From the NCBI GenBank assembly GCA_017880865.1, contig JADGRL010000025.1:1-43865 (forward strand): a stretch of DNA of 43,865 nt, read 5' to 3'. This DNA comes from Gallionella sp. (GTDB lineage: Bacteria > Pseudomonadota > Gammaproteobacteria > Burkholderiales > Gallionellaceae). Position 1 is the first letter of the stretch. The number at the start of each line of letters is the position of its first letter. The notes beneath the pieces are model-generated. The model worked only from the letters and a program-made list of their open reading frames with translations. It was not told the origin of the DNA and ran no database searches. A program made the position numbers and the translations under genes. Positions 1 to 8,900 of this stretch are shown here, piece after piece.

Positions 1-1
1 G

Positions 2-853
2 CTTTTCTCCTTGCTGCTGCTGATCATGTTGCCGCTGCTGGAAAAAGAAATCAGCCGGTTTGCGACACGCCTGCCTGACTGGATTGAAGCTGCGCGCACC
101 CATCTCTTGCCGAAGTTGCAGCAGTGGTTTGGCGCGGATTTGCAATGGGATAGCGGATATGTGAAAAATATTTTGTTGAGTCACTGGCAGAGCGCGGGCG
201 GCATTCTGGAAAGACTGCTGCCCTGGCTCGGCAGCAGTGGCGGTGCGATCATCGGCGTGCTGGTCGATCTGCTGCTGATCCCGGTGGCGATGTTCTATTT
301 GCTGCGCGACTGGAATGACTGGCTGGCGCGCGCGGATGATCTTGTTCCGCGCCATTTGCATACTAGGGTAAAAGAAGTCGTTGTCGAGGTGGATCGCGTC
401 ATGGCGGAGTTTTTACGCGGGCAGATTTCCGTGATGCTGTTGATGAGCGCCTATTACGTTCTGGTGCTGTATCTGGTTGGGCTGGAATTCGCGCTGCCCA
501 TCGGCATCGTCGCCGGCATGCTGGTGTTCGTGCCCTATCTGGGCATGATCGCGGGCATGATTCTGGCCACGCTGGCGGCAGTGATGCAGTTCGCAGAGCT
601 CAGCAACGTGGCGCTGGTCTGGGCGGTATTCGGCGCGGGGCAATTGATCGAGGGCATGGTCATCACGCCCTGGCTGGTCGGTGAGCGCATAGGTTTGCAT
701 CCGCTGGCGGTGATTTTTGCGCTGCTCGCCTTCGGACAATTGTTCGGCTTCTTCGGCCTGCTGCTGGCCTTGCCTCTGTCCGCGATCCTGCTGGTCGCGC
801 TGCGCTACGCCAGAGCGTGGTATCTCGCCAGCACCATGTACCAAAAATCATGA
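2..853 (+). CDS. PerM/AI-2E family transporter, 5'-truncated by window edge
   Basis: The reading frame is open from base 2, so the true start lies upstream of the window; about 283 C-terminal residues are visible. The protein is very hydrophobic, with a long amphipathic stretch after the first membrane segment (LPDWIEAARTHLLPKL) and several later helices, among them one carrying GIVAGMLVFVPYLGMIAGM and a Gly/Leu-rich final pair. This arrangement is typical of the AI-2E/PerM permease family (usual length about 350 residues). Family members have been linked to autoinducer-2 export or ion antiport, but the substrate here is unknown. The stop codon overlaps the start of hda (ATGA), so the two are probably co-transcribed; perM-hda is a common betaproteobacterial arrangement. 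Confidence 0.88.
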   Translation, partial: LFSLLLLIMLPLLEKEISRFATRLPDWIEAARTHLLPKLQQWFGADLQWDSGYVKNILLSHWQSAGGILERLLPWLGSSGGAIIGVLVDLLLIPVAMFYLLRDWNDWLARADDLVPRHLHTRVKEVVVEVDRVMAEFLRGQISVMLLMSAYYVLVLYLVGLEFALPIGIVAGMLVFVPYLGMIAGMILATLAAVMQFAELSNVALVWAVFGAGQLIEGMVITPWLVGERIGLHPLAVIFALLAFGQLFGFFGLLLALPLSAILLVALRYARAWYLASTMYQKS

Positions 854-1530
854 GTCAATTGCTGCTCGATATCGTTCCAGAAAGCCAGCCAACGCTGGAT
901 AATTTCGTCGTGGGACGCAATCTGGAACTGCTCTCGGCACTGCGCCACGCGTTGGCGGGCAGCAGCAGCGAGCGGTGTTTCTATGTGTGGGGCGAGACCG
1001 GCAGCGGCAAGAGTCATCTGCTGCAAGCCTGTGTGCGTGCAACACAGGATATGCAACACAGTGCAATCTATGCGCGCGGCAGCGTCCCGCCCCAGTTTAT
1101 GGAGATGGGTGCCGCTGTCGTGGCGGTGGATGATGTCGAGACGCTTGATGATGCCGCGCAAATCGAGCTGTTTAATCTCTATAACCAGATGCGCGACAGT
1201 GGTGCGGTGTTGCTGGTCAGCGGCAGGGAGTCTTCGCTGCATCTCAAGCTGCGCGATGATCTGCGTACCCGCCTGGGATGGGGGCTGGTGTATCAGGTGC
1301 ATGTGCTGAGTGATGCCGAGAAAGCCCAGGCGCTGATGCTGCATGCACACTCGCGCGGTTTTGTGCTGCCGCCTGAAGTCACGCAGTATTTGTTGCGCCA
1401 CGGCAGGCGCGACCTGCCCAGCCTGATGGCGGTGCTGGACGCGCTGGATGCGCATTCGTTACGCTTGCATCGCGCGCCGTCGGTGCCGCTGTTAAAAGAA
1501 GTCATGCAACATGAATTGGAGTTGAAGTGA
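850..1530 (+). CDS. hda: Hda, DnaA regulatory inactivator
   Basis: A 226-residue AAA+ protein of the DnaA-related Hda family. With the beta sliding clamp, Hda stimulates ATP hydrolysis by DnaA after initiation and so prevents re-replication. The N-terminus has a QLLLDI segment (residues 3-8) resembling the QL-type clamp-binding motif. The Walker A motif GETGSGKSHL lies near residue 50 and a Walker B-like VVAVDDVETL near residue 95. It lacks the DnaA DNA-binding domain IV, as expected for Hda. The ATG at 850 is chosen because it overlaps the upstream stop by ATGA and places the clamp motif at the N-terminus; a longer in-frame extension from 817 has no support. The 3' end overlaps the next gene by four bases. 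Confidence 0.92.
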   Translation: MSQLLLDIVPESQPTLDNFVVGRNLELLSALRHALAGSSSERCFYVWGETGSGKSHLLQACVRATQDMQHSAIYARGSVPPQFMEMGAAVVAVDDVETLDDAAQIELFNLYNQMRDSGAVLLVSGRESSLHLKLRDDLRTRLGWGLVYQVHVLSDAEKAQALMLHAHSRGFVLPPEVTQYLLRHGRRDLPSLMAVLDALDAHSLRLHRAPSVPLLKEVMQHELELK

Positions 1531-2189
1531 AACTGGCCTTATTTGATCTGGACAATACTTTATTAAACGGCGACAGCGATTTCGAGTGGTCGCAATTTCT
1601 GGTCCGCATCGGCGTGCTCGATCGCGAATTGTTCGAGGCGAAGAACCTCGCCTTTTACGAACACTATAAGGCGGGGACATTGGATATCCACGAGTTTCTG
1701 GATTTTCAATTGAAACCGCTGTCGCGCCATGCGCGCAAGACGCTGGATGAATGGCATAAGCAATTCATGCGCGAGCAGGTGTTACCGATGATCACCCAGG
1801 CGGCGCGCGATCTGGTCGACCGTCATCGAGCTGCGGGCGATATATGCGTCATCATCACCGCGACCAATAGTTTTGTCACCGCGCCGATCGCGCGCGAATT
1901 CGGCATCGGGCATTTGATCGCCACCGAGCCGGAACACAAGGGCGGCGAATTCACAGGTAGCGTCGCCGATGTGCCGTGCTTCCAGGGCGGTAAAGTTATT
2001 CGTCTGGAAAGCTGGCTGGCGCAGCACGGCTGGAATTGGGGCAGCTTTAGCGATTCGACTTTTTACAGCGATTCGCACAATGATTTGCCGCTGCTCGCCA
2101 AGGTGAAAAATCCCGTTGCGGTGAATCCGGATGACACGTTGCGCCAGCATGCCGAACGGCACGGCTGGCCGGTGATGAGCTTGCGCTGA
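1527..2189 (+). CDS. HAD-superfamily phosphatase, subfamily IB (SerB-like)
   Basis: A 220-residue HAD hydrolase. Motif I is FDLDNTLL with the likely nucleophile Asp7 and acid/base Asp9. Motif II is in the IITATNSF segment (residues 110-117) and the Mg-binding motif III/IV in YSDSHNDLPLL near residue 180. The alpha-helical cap after motif I fits the IB group that includes phosphoserine phosphatase and CicA-like proteins; the substrate cannot be told from sequence. It starts with GTG, overlapping the hda stop (GTGA), with the purine-rich GGAGTTGAAG just upstream. In related betaproteobacteria a gene of this type commonly follows hda, so translational coupling in a perM-hda-HAD operon is likely. 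Confidence 0.85.
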   Translation: MKLALFDLDNTLLNGDSDFEWSQFLVRIGVLDRELFEAKNLAFYEHYKAGTLDIHEFLDFQLKPLSRHARKTLDEWHKQFMREQVLPMITQAARDLVDRHRAAGDICVIITATNSFVTAPIAREFGIGHLIATEPEHKGGEFTGSVADVPCFQGGKVIRLESWLAQHGWNWGSFSDSTFYSDSHNDLPLLAKVKNPVAVNPDDTLRQHAERHGWPVMSLR

Positions 2190-2232
2190 CGCCGCTCGCG
2201 GAGGTTTCAGGCTTGCCGCTTTGCGGAGCAGG

Positions 2233-3174
2233 TTATTTTTGCATTATCCGATGCCATGTGCCGTGTTTAAAAATTACTTCATATTGTTGCCAGACGTCGA
2301 AGTCAGCCAGCAATGCAGTTGCTGTCGTGCCTTGCCCATCTCCGTTCACGATCTTGTAGGTCACCTGCGCATTCTGGCCGTCACCGTTTAGTTCGATCAC
2401 CCGGCGCACAGACGCTTGCGCGCCATCTTCGCCATTGCTGTAATAATTGCCAACGGCGATGGGTTCGGGTTGCTCGGTTATCTGATGGGCATGCTTGAAC
2501 GCCAGTTTGTAGATTCTGGCCAGATCATCTTCGTCGATGTCTATAAAGGAACCGATTTCTTTTAACGCGTATTCAAAATCGGCATGGGCCAGCGTTTCGG
2601 TTTTCTGCGTTTTATCCTTGGCGGGCGATTTTTTGAAATAAGCCGGATAGCGCCGCCACGGAAATGCATAGTTCACGATGATGGCTGATAACAGGATGAG
2701 GGTCGCATTCAGCAACACCGGGGTCAGCACAAATTGATAACCCAGCGCGTGTATCTCCGAGCCGCCCAGCACAACCGCAAGAGCCGTCCCGCCGCCGGGC
2801 GGGTGCAGGCAGCGCAGGTAATGCATCGCGACGATGGTCAGCGCCACGCTCAGCGGGGCAGCCAGCAGAGGAATGGAAATCCATTGCGCGCAGGCAACGC
2901 CGATCAGCGCGGCGACGGTATGACCGCCGATCACAGGCCAGGGCTGTGTCAGCGGGCTATGCGGAATGGCGAACAGCAACACCGCCGAAGCACCCATCGA
3001 GGCGATGAGCAGAGTCGCACCTTGCGTGCCGAGATAATGGAGACTGACCCACATGGTCAGTGCAATGCCGATAAAGCCACCGGCAGCCGATATGATTTTT
3101 TCGGAGTGCCCCAGGCCGTGCGATTCAGCCCCGATAATTTTTTTAATTTCCCTGAGCGACATTTTTAAGATCAT
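2233..3174 (-). CDS. HPP family integral membrane protein
   Basis: A 313-residue protein with four to five membrane segments in the first 180 residues and a soluble C-terminal domain of about 130 residues. The signature HPPGG is at residues 124-128, followed by GTALAVVLGG, which defines the HPP family. Some plant and cyanobacterial HPP proteins have been described as nitrite transporters, but function is not settled for most bacterial members. The C-terminal part (FEYALKEIGSFIDIDEDDLARI and a beta-rich tail) is less conserved and of unknown role. It is convergent with the HAD gene and divergent from the cusF-like gene. ATG at 3174 gives the longest product; Met5 is an alternative start. Confidence 0.85.
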   Translation of the reverse strand: MILKMSLREIKKIIGAESHGLGHSEKIISAAGGFIGIALTMWVSLHYLGTQGATLLIASMGASAVLLFAIPHSPLTQPWPVIGGHTVAALIGVACAQWISIPLLAAPLSVALTIVAMHYLRCLHPPGGGTALAVVLGGSEIHALGYQFVLTPVLLNATLILLSAIIVNYAFPWRRYPAYFKKSPAKDKTQKTETLAHADFEYALKEIGSFIDIDEDDLARIYKLAFKHAHQITEQPEPIAVGNYYSNGEDGAQASVRRVIELNGDGQNAQVTYKIVNGDGQGTTATALLADFDVWQQYEVIFKHGTWHRIMQK

Positions 3175-3286
3175 CCCCGTGTGATTTTTGGAATTATATA
3201 GTTTTGATATGAGTCGGTATTTTCAGTATTATCGCAAACTTGTGGCCCGAATACATTTATTAAACCATTTTGTGAAAGGAAAGATC

Positions 3287-3631
3287 ATGAAACGCACCGC
3301 ATCAATTTTTATCCCTTTGGTACTCCTTACGCTGGCCGCGCTTCCCGCGATTGCGGAGGACATGAATATGGCTATGCCTATGGATGGAAAAGCCGTCAGT
3401 CAGGATCATCAGGGCAAGGGCACGATCAACAGCGTGGATGCTAAAGCGGGCAAAATCAATATCACACACGAGCCGATCGCAAGCTTGGATTGGCCGGGAA
3501 TGACGATGGATTTTGAAGTTCAGGACAAGGCCGCGCTGACCAAACTGAAACCCGGACAAAAAGTCACTTTCAAATTGATCGAGGCGCGCAAGGGTAAATA
3601 TGTGATCAGCGAGATATCTGCGGCCAAATAA
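3287..3631 (+). CDS. cusF: CusF-like periplasmic copper/silver-binding protein
   Basis: A 114-residue secreted protein. Residues 1-23 form a signal peptide ending PAIA, followed by a Met-rich linker (DMNMAMPMDG). The CusF beta-barrel follows with the copper site visible as His61 in NITHEPI and Trp69-Met72-Met74 in WPGMTM, equivalent to the His-Trp-Met-Met site of E. coli CusF. CusF hands Cu(I)/Ag(I) to the CusB adaptor. The ATG at 3287 has a good ribosome site (GAAAGGAAAG); upstream in-frame starts do not give a signal peptide. It is encoded 2.4 kb from cusA and on the opposite strand, so it is not in a cusCFBA operon here. Confidence 0.9.
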   Translation: MKRTASIFIPLVLLTLAALPAIAEDMNMAMPMDGKAVSQDHQGKGTINSVDAKAGKINITHEPIASLDWPGMTMDFEVQDKAALTKLKPGQKVTFKLIEARKGKYVISEISAAK

Positions 3632-3754
3632 ATTCTTGACCGTGAGTCTGTCGCACCCAGAATGGGCAATCCGTGCTGATGATTTAGCGGGTGTGCTCGA
3701 AGGCGTGCCTCCGGACTTTGTTATCCAAAACGACCTCAACGAGAGGAAGAGAAA

Positions 3755-4213
3755 ATGCATCGGAGATTTCTAAAAGGCGTCATCGCCGTTCTGGTCGGCA
3801 TCGCGCTTAATTACCTGGGCGATAAATTGCTTGGGGTCAGGATCGAGATTTTCTCCGGCATATCTACCTTTACGTTCGCCTGGATGCTGGACGTGTTTCT
3901 GGTGCCTTTTGGGGTTGGATTGGTGGTGGCCTGGATATTTGGCAAGCATGCAAAATGGCTGGCTTGTTTACCACCACTTTTTTTGCGCTGCTTCTTTTAT
4001 GTCTACGTCACGCTTTTCGACAACCCGCATCCCTATGTGGATTTCTTCTACGAGGTTCCGCTGGGCTATTGGGCCTTCTGCGTCATTCTGGCTGTGGAGT
4101 CAGCCAACATCGGCGCGATTATCGGGGAGGTCTGGATAGGGGTGTATGGCCGCAAACCCCCAGTGGCTGAGGGTGCAAGCAATAATGGCCCCGTGCGGAG
4201 TGAATACAAATAA
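3755..4213 (+). CDS. Small integral membrane protein of unknown function
   Basis: A 152-residue protein that I do not recognise. It has about four hydrophobic segments (roughly residues 8-25, 40-62, 68-85 and 100-122) and a short polar, probably cytoplasmic tail (GRKPPVAEGASNNG). A conserved-looking acidic/aromatic loop, DNPHPYVDFFYEVPLGYW, lies between the third and fourth segments. The start ATG is preceded by GAGAGGAAGAG, a strong ribosome site. It lies 123 bp after the cusF-like gene and 66 bp before the dehydrogenase gene, all on one strand, but nothing ties the functions together. Confidence 0.75.
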   Translation: MHRRFLKGVIAVLVGIALNYLGDKLLGVRIEIFSGISTFTFAWMLDVFLVPFGVGLVVAWIFGKHAKWLACLPPLFLRCFFYVYVTLFDNPHPYVDFFYEVPLGYWAFCVILAVESANIGAIIGEVWIGVYGRKPPVAEGASNNGPVRSEYK

Positions 4214-4279
4214 TGAGTCCGGCGTAGCCCACGTTACGAGTTGTAGCGCGATACCACATCAGCTAGAAGGATAACCGCC

Positions 4280-5644
4280 ATGCCCTTTGTAAGCCTCAAC
4301 CCGGCCACCAATCAGTTGATTCAGACCCACGCCAGTTGGGATGCTCATCGTTTGGAGCAAGCCTTGGAAAAAGCCCACAGCGCGCAGCAAGCCTGGGCGC
4401 AAACAACTTTTTCACTGCGCGCTGAAGTGCTGCGCAAAGTGGCGATGCATCTGCATGCACAGCGTGACCAATACGCAAACATCATCACGCAGGAAATGGG
4501 CAAGCCGTTGCTCGAGGCTCGCGCCGAGGTCGAAAAGTGCGCCGGTGTTTGCGACTACTATGCGCAACATGCCGAGGAATTTATGTGTGCCGAGCCGGTG
4601 GCCTCGGATGCCGGCAAGAGCTATGTCGCGTATTACCCGCTCGGCGTGGTGTTGGCCATCATGCCGTGGAACTTCCCCTTCTGGCAGGTATTCCGCGCCG
4701 CCGCTCCAGCCCTGATGGCGGGCAATGCGGTGGCGTTGAAACATGCGCCGAATGTGCCGCAATGCGCAATTGCGATTGAAGCCATTTTCCGCGATTGCGG
4801 CTTGATGGAGGGCGTGTTTACCAACCTGATGATAGAAGTCGAGCAAGCGGCCGATGCGATCGCCAGCCCGTATGTGCATGCGGTTACGCTCACCGGATCG
4901 GAAGCCGCAGGACGCAAAGTGGCGGCGTGCGCAGGTCAGCATTTGAAAAAATGCGTGCTGGAACTGGGCGGCTCAGACCCGTTTATCGTGCTGCACGACG
5001 CAGACTTGGAACACGCAGTCGATATGGCGGTGGCATCGCGCTTCCTCAATTGTGGGCAATCATGCATCGCCGCAAAGCGGTTCATCGTTGTGCCGCAAAT
5101 CGCCGACGAATTTCTGAAGCAGCTCAAGATTAAAGTAGAAGCGCTTAAAGTTGGCGACCCGATGAGTGACACCACTCAAATCGGCCCGATGGCGCGCCTC
5201 GACCTGCGTGTATCACTGCATAGCCAAGTCACCGATTCCATCGCCCAAGGCGCGGTGGCGGTAACCGGATGCATGCCGGTCGAGGGCACCGGATTCTTTT
5301 ATCAGCCCTCCATATTGGATCGTGTCACCGTCAAGACTCGCGCCTACCATGAGGAGCTGTTCGGCCCGGTCGCGATCATCATCCGCGCCGCGAGCGAAGA
5401 AGATGCGCTGCACCTCGCCAACGAAACCCGTTTCGGACTGGGTTCGTCAATTTGGAGCAACGACACAGCGCGCGCCGAACAACTGGCAGCACGCATCCAT
5501 GCTGGCAGCACCTTCATCAACGGCATGGTCAAATCCGATCCGCGTCTGCCGTTCGGCGGCGTGAAGGCTTCAGGCTATGGGCGCGAGTTGTCGAGGCTGG
5601 GGATGCATGAGTTCGTGAACGCGAAGACGGTGTGGGTTCGGTAG
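4280..5644 (+). CDS. sad: NAD(P)-dependent succinate-semialdehyde dehydrogenase, Sad/YneI type
   Basis: A 454-residue aldehyde dehydrogenase of the short (450-462 residue) Sad/YneI subfamily; it oxidises succinate semialdehyde to succinate or a related aldehyde. The proposed general base is Glu228 in VLELGGSDPF and the catalytic cysteine is Cys262 in NCGQSCIAAKRF. The coenzyme-binding segment IMPWNFPFWQVFRAAAP and the C-terminal LPFGGVKASGYGREL are both typical of the subfamily. The start ATG is preceded by AGAAGGATAACC. No GABA transaminase is adjacent, so the physiological substrate is not fixed by context. A small-RNA candidate and terminator lie downstream. Confidence 0.9.
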   Translation: MPFVSLNPATNQLIQTHASWDAHRLEQALEKAHSAQQAWAQTTFSLRAEVLRKVAMHLHAQRDQYANIITQEMGKPLLEARAEVEKCAGVCDYYAQHAEEFMCAEPVASDAGKSYVAYYPLGVVLAIMPWNFPFWQVFRAAAPALMAGNAVALKHAPNVPQCAIAIEAIFRDCGLMEGVFTNLMIEVEQAADAIASPYVHAVTLTGSEAAGRKVAACAGQHLKKCVLELGGSDPFIVLHDADLEHAVDMAVASRFLNCGQSCIAAKRFIVVPQIADEFLKQLKIKVEALKVGDPMSDTTQIGPMARLDLRVSLHSQVTDSIAQGAVAVTGCMPVEGTGFFYQPSILDRVTVKTRAYHEELFGPVAIIIRAASEEDALHLANETRFGLGSSIWSNDTARAEQLAARIHAGSTFINGMVKSDPRLPFGGVKASGYGRELSRLGMHEFVNAKTVWVR

Positions 5645-5784
5645 GGACGTAATGATGAAACTAGCAGCCCTTTTGCTAGGCTATACAAAGACGGTAACAC
5701 GTGGCTGACGCGCTTTACGTCCAGCATACGAAAACGTCCGGGATTTCGACTGTGTGCGTTACCGAACAGAGCGCCTTGAAATAA

Positions 5785-5877
5785 AGAGAGATGATGCATG
5801 CAGGTGTTTATCCCTCCCCCTGAAAAACACCTGAAGTACTAGGCCCGGAACGGCAACCCCGTTCCGGGCCTTTTTTT
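5785..5877 (+). ncRNA. Probable small RNA with anti-Shine-Dalgarno hairpin loop
   Basis: Two consecutive hairpins are seen. The first pairs CAGGTGTTT (5801-5809) with AAACACCTG (5825-5833) and exposes the loop TCCCTCCCCC, complementary to Shine-Dalgarno sequences. The second is a 13-bp GC-rich stem followed by seven T residues, a typical intrinsic terminator. The unit of about 80-90 nt begins 140-160 bp after the dehydrogenase stop. A C-rich loop plus terminator hairpin resembles the betaproteobacterial toxic small RNA and the Neisseria sibling sRNAs, from memory of those families. The 5' end is a guess: a weak -10-like AATAAA at 5780-5785 could place the start near 5790. It could instead be the 3' UTR of the dehydrogenase mRNA. 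Confidence 0.55.
5841..5877 (+). terminator. Intrinsic terminator, 13-bp stem
   Basis: AGGCCCGGAACGG (5841-5853) pairs perfectly with CCGTTCCGGGCCT (5859-5871) over a five-base loop, followed by a T tract to 5877. No A tract precedes the stem, so it acts on the plus strand only and ends the sRNA candidate and any read-through from the dehydrogenase gene. Confidence 0.93.
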
Positions 5878-5980
5878 GATATAGGGTCTGCCAATACTGA
5901 GTATGTAAAGGTTAACCATTTTAATTTTGATGCCGTATTGTCTTGATTGAGTGATCTCTTTAACCTCTGCGAAGCATCGC

Positions 5981-8900
5981 CTACGTCCTGTTCGATGTAT
6001 GCCCCAACAGCTTTTTCTCCTGCCACCAGAGATAGACGACCGGGATGATGATCAGCGACAGGATCGGGGCGGTGACCATGCCGCCTATCAATGGCGCGGC
6101 GATGCGCTTCATCATATCGGTGCCGATGGCCTGACCGTACATCACCGGCAGCAGGCCTGCGATGATCACCGAGACGGTCATCATCTTGGGGCGCAGCCGG
6201 AGCACCGCGCCTTGAATGATCGCGGCTCTGAGCATCTGCGGGCTGGTTAATTTTCCGGCGGCGCGGAATGATGCGATCGAGTTGTCGAGGAACAGCAGCA
6301 TCACGACGCCGAATTCCGTCGCGACGCCCGCCAGCGCGATGAAGCCCACGACCACCGCGACCGAGACCGGATAGCCGAGCAGGTAGATCAGCCATACGCC
6401 GCCGACCAGCGAAAACGGCAGGCACAGCAACACCAGCAGCACTTTATTAAAATCCTTGAAGTGCATGAACAGCAGCAGGCACACCAGCAGCAACGTGAGC
6501 GGTATCAACCATGACAGACGCGCACGGGCATGTTGCAGATTGGCATATTGTCCCGACCACGCGATCGCGTAGCCCGGTTTGGCCTTGACGGATTTTTCGA
6601 TCTGCTCTTTGGCATCAAAGACATAACCGCCCAGGTCGCGGTTCTCGGTGTTGATGTAAACATAGCCGACCAGCCTGCCGTTCTCGCTCTTGATCTCGGT
6701 CGGGCCGTCGTGGATACTCAGACGCGCCAGATTGCCCAGTGGAACGCTATCGCCGTTGGGCATCGTCACCCGGCTTTGGGACAGCGCATCGACCGAATTC
6801 CTGAACGCTCGCTGGTAGCGCAAATTGATCGGGTAGCGTTCGCGCCCCACGATCATCGTCGAAATATTCTTTCCTCCGACCGCGCCCTCGATAAGCTGCT
6901 CGACGTCCGCGACCGTGATGCCATAGCGTGCGGCCCGGCCGCGATCCACGTCGATGTCGAGATAATGCCCACCCTCGATGCGTTCGGCAAACACGCTGCG
7001 CGTTCCCTTGATATTTCGCAGTACCGTTTCGATCTCCTGCGCCAGTTCCGAAATTCCTTTTGCGTCCGGCCCGGTGATCTTGAGGCCCAGCGGCGTGCGT
7101 ATGCCGGTGGACAGCATGTCGATGCGGGTGCGTATCGGATAACCCCACGAGTTGGTCAGGCCGGGCAGGTTCACTTCGCGGTCGAGTTTTTTGATGAAGT
7201 CCTCCGTGCTTTCGCCCGCAGGCCATTCGCTCTTGGGTTTTAAGCGTATCACTGTTTCAAACATCGACAGCGGCGCGGGATCGAGCGCCGTGTCCGCGCG
7301 GCCCGCCTTGCCGTAAACGCGCTCGACTTCGGGCATCGATCGTATCAACCGGTCGGTGATTTGCAGGATGTTGGCCGCTTCGTCTATCGAAATTCCAGGC
7401 AGCGTGGTCGGCATGTAAAGCAGATCGCCTTCATACAAGGGTGGCATGAACTCGCTGCCGATCTGGCTGGCGGGCCAGAGCGCGCTGAGCAATAACAGCA
7501 GCGTCAGAGCAATCGTGGCCCGGCGATTTCCGAAGGCGCGATTGAGCAGCGGCTGGTAGAGCGACTGCAACATCCGGTTTAACGAGTTCTGATTTTCCGG
7601 CTTGATTTTCCCCCGGACGAAATAGCCCATCAACACCGGGGTCAGTGTCACGGCCAGCAACGCAGCGGCGGCCATCGCGTAAGTCTTGGTATAGGCTAAC
7701 GGCGTAAAGAGTTTGCCTTCCTGACCGGTCAGCGCGAACACCGGCAGGAAAGACACCGTGATGATCAGCAGCGAGAAAAATAGCGCGGGGCCGACCTCGT
7801 GAGCGCTGGCCCGTGCGGCCTGCCAGTAATCAACCTGCTCGCCGATGCGTTCGGCGTGAAAGCGTTCGAGATGCTTGTGCATGTTCTCGATCATCACGAT
7901 CGCCGCGTCTATCATCGCGCCGATCGCAATTGCGATGCCACCCAGCGACATGATGTTGGCGTTCACACCCTGCAAACGCATCACGATGAAAGCCGCCAGA
8001 ATGCCGATCGGCAGGGTCATGATCGCGACCATCGAGGAGCGCAGGTGCAACAGGAAAATGATGCACACCAGCGCGACCACGATCGATTCTTCGATCAGTT
8101 TGCTTTGTAGCGTATTGACGGCCTCGCGTATCAGGCCGGAGCGGTCGTAGGTCACGACGACTTCGACGCCCTCGGGCAAGCCCGATTTTATTTCAGCCAA
8201 GCGTTGCTTGACGGCCTGCACGGTATCGAGTGCATTGGCACCATAGCGCATCACGACGATGCCGCCGGTCGCTTCTCCATCGCCATCGAGATCGGTCACG
8301 CCACGTCGGGCCTCGCCGCCGATGCTGATGTGCGCGATGTCGCGCAACAAGACCGGTATGCCATCTTTACCCAGTGCAACCGGAACCTCGCCGAAATCCG
8401 CCAGCGACTTGAGATAGCCTTTTTCGCGCAGCATGAATTCGGAGCGCCCCATTTCCATCACCGCCCCGCCGCCGGCGGAGTTGCTGTCGCGCACCGCCTT
8501 CGCCACTTGCTCGGTGGTGACGTGATACGCCGCGAGACGGTTGGGGTCGATCTCGATCTGGAACTGGCGCACGATGCCGCCGACGCTGGCCACTTCAGCG
8601 ACACCGGGCAGGCTTTGCAATTCGTACTTGAGGTAATAATCCTGCATCGTGCGCAATTGGTCCTGGTCATATTTATGATTGCGGTCGACCAGCGCATATT
8701 CGAAGACCCAGCCCACCCCGGAGGCATCGGGCCCCAGCGCAGGAGTCACGCCGGACGGCAGACGGGACGATATCTGGCTCAAATATTCCAGCACGCGCGA
8801 GCGCGCCCAGTACGGATCGGTGCCATCTTTGAAGATGATGTAAACGTAGGATTCGCCATACATCGAGAAGCCGCGCACCGCCGTCGAGCCGGGTACCGAC

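Noticed and set aside
5655..5690. Hairpin CTAGCA/TGCTAG after the dehydrogenase stop as a terminator
   Set aside because: Only six base pairs and no following T tract; the strong terminator is at 5841-5877.
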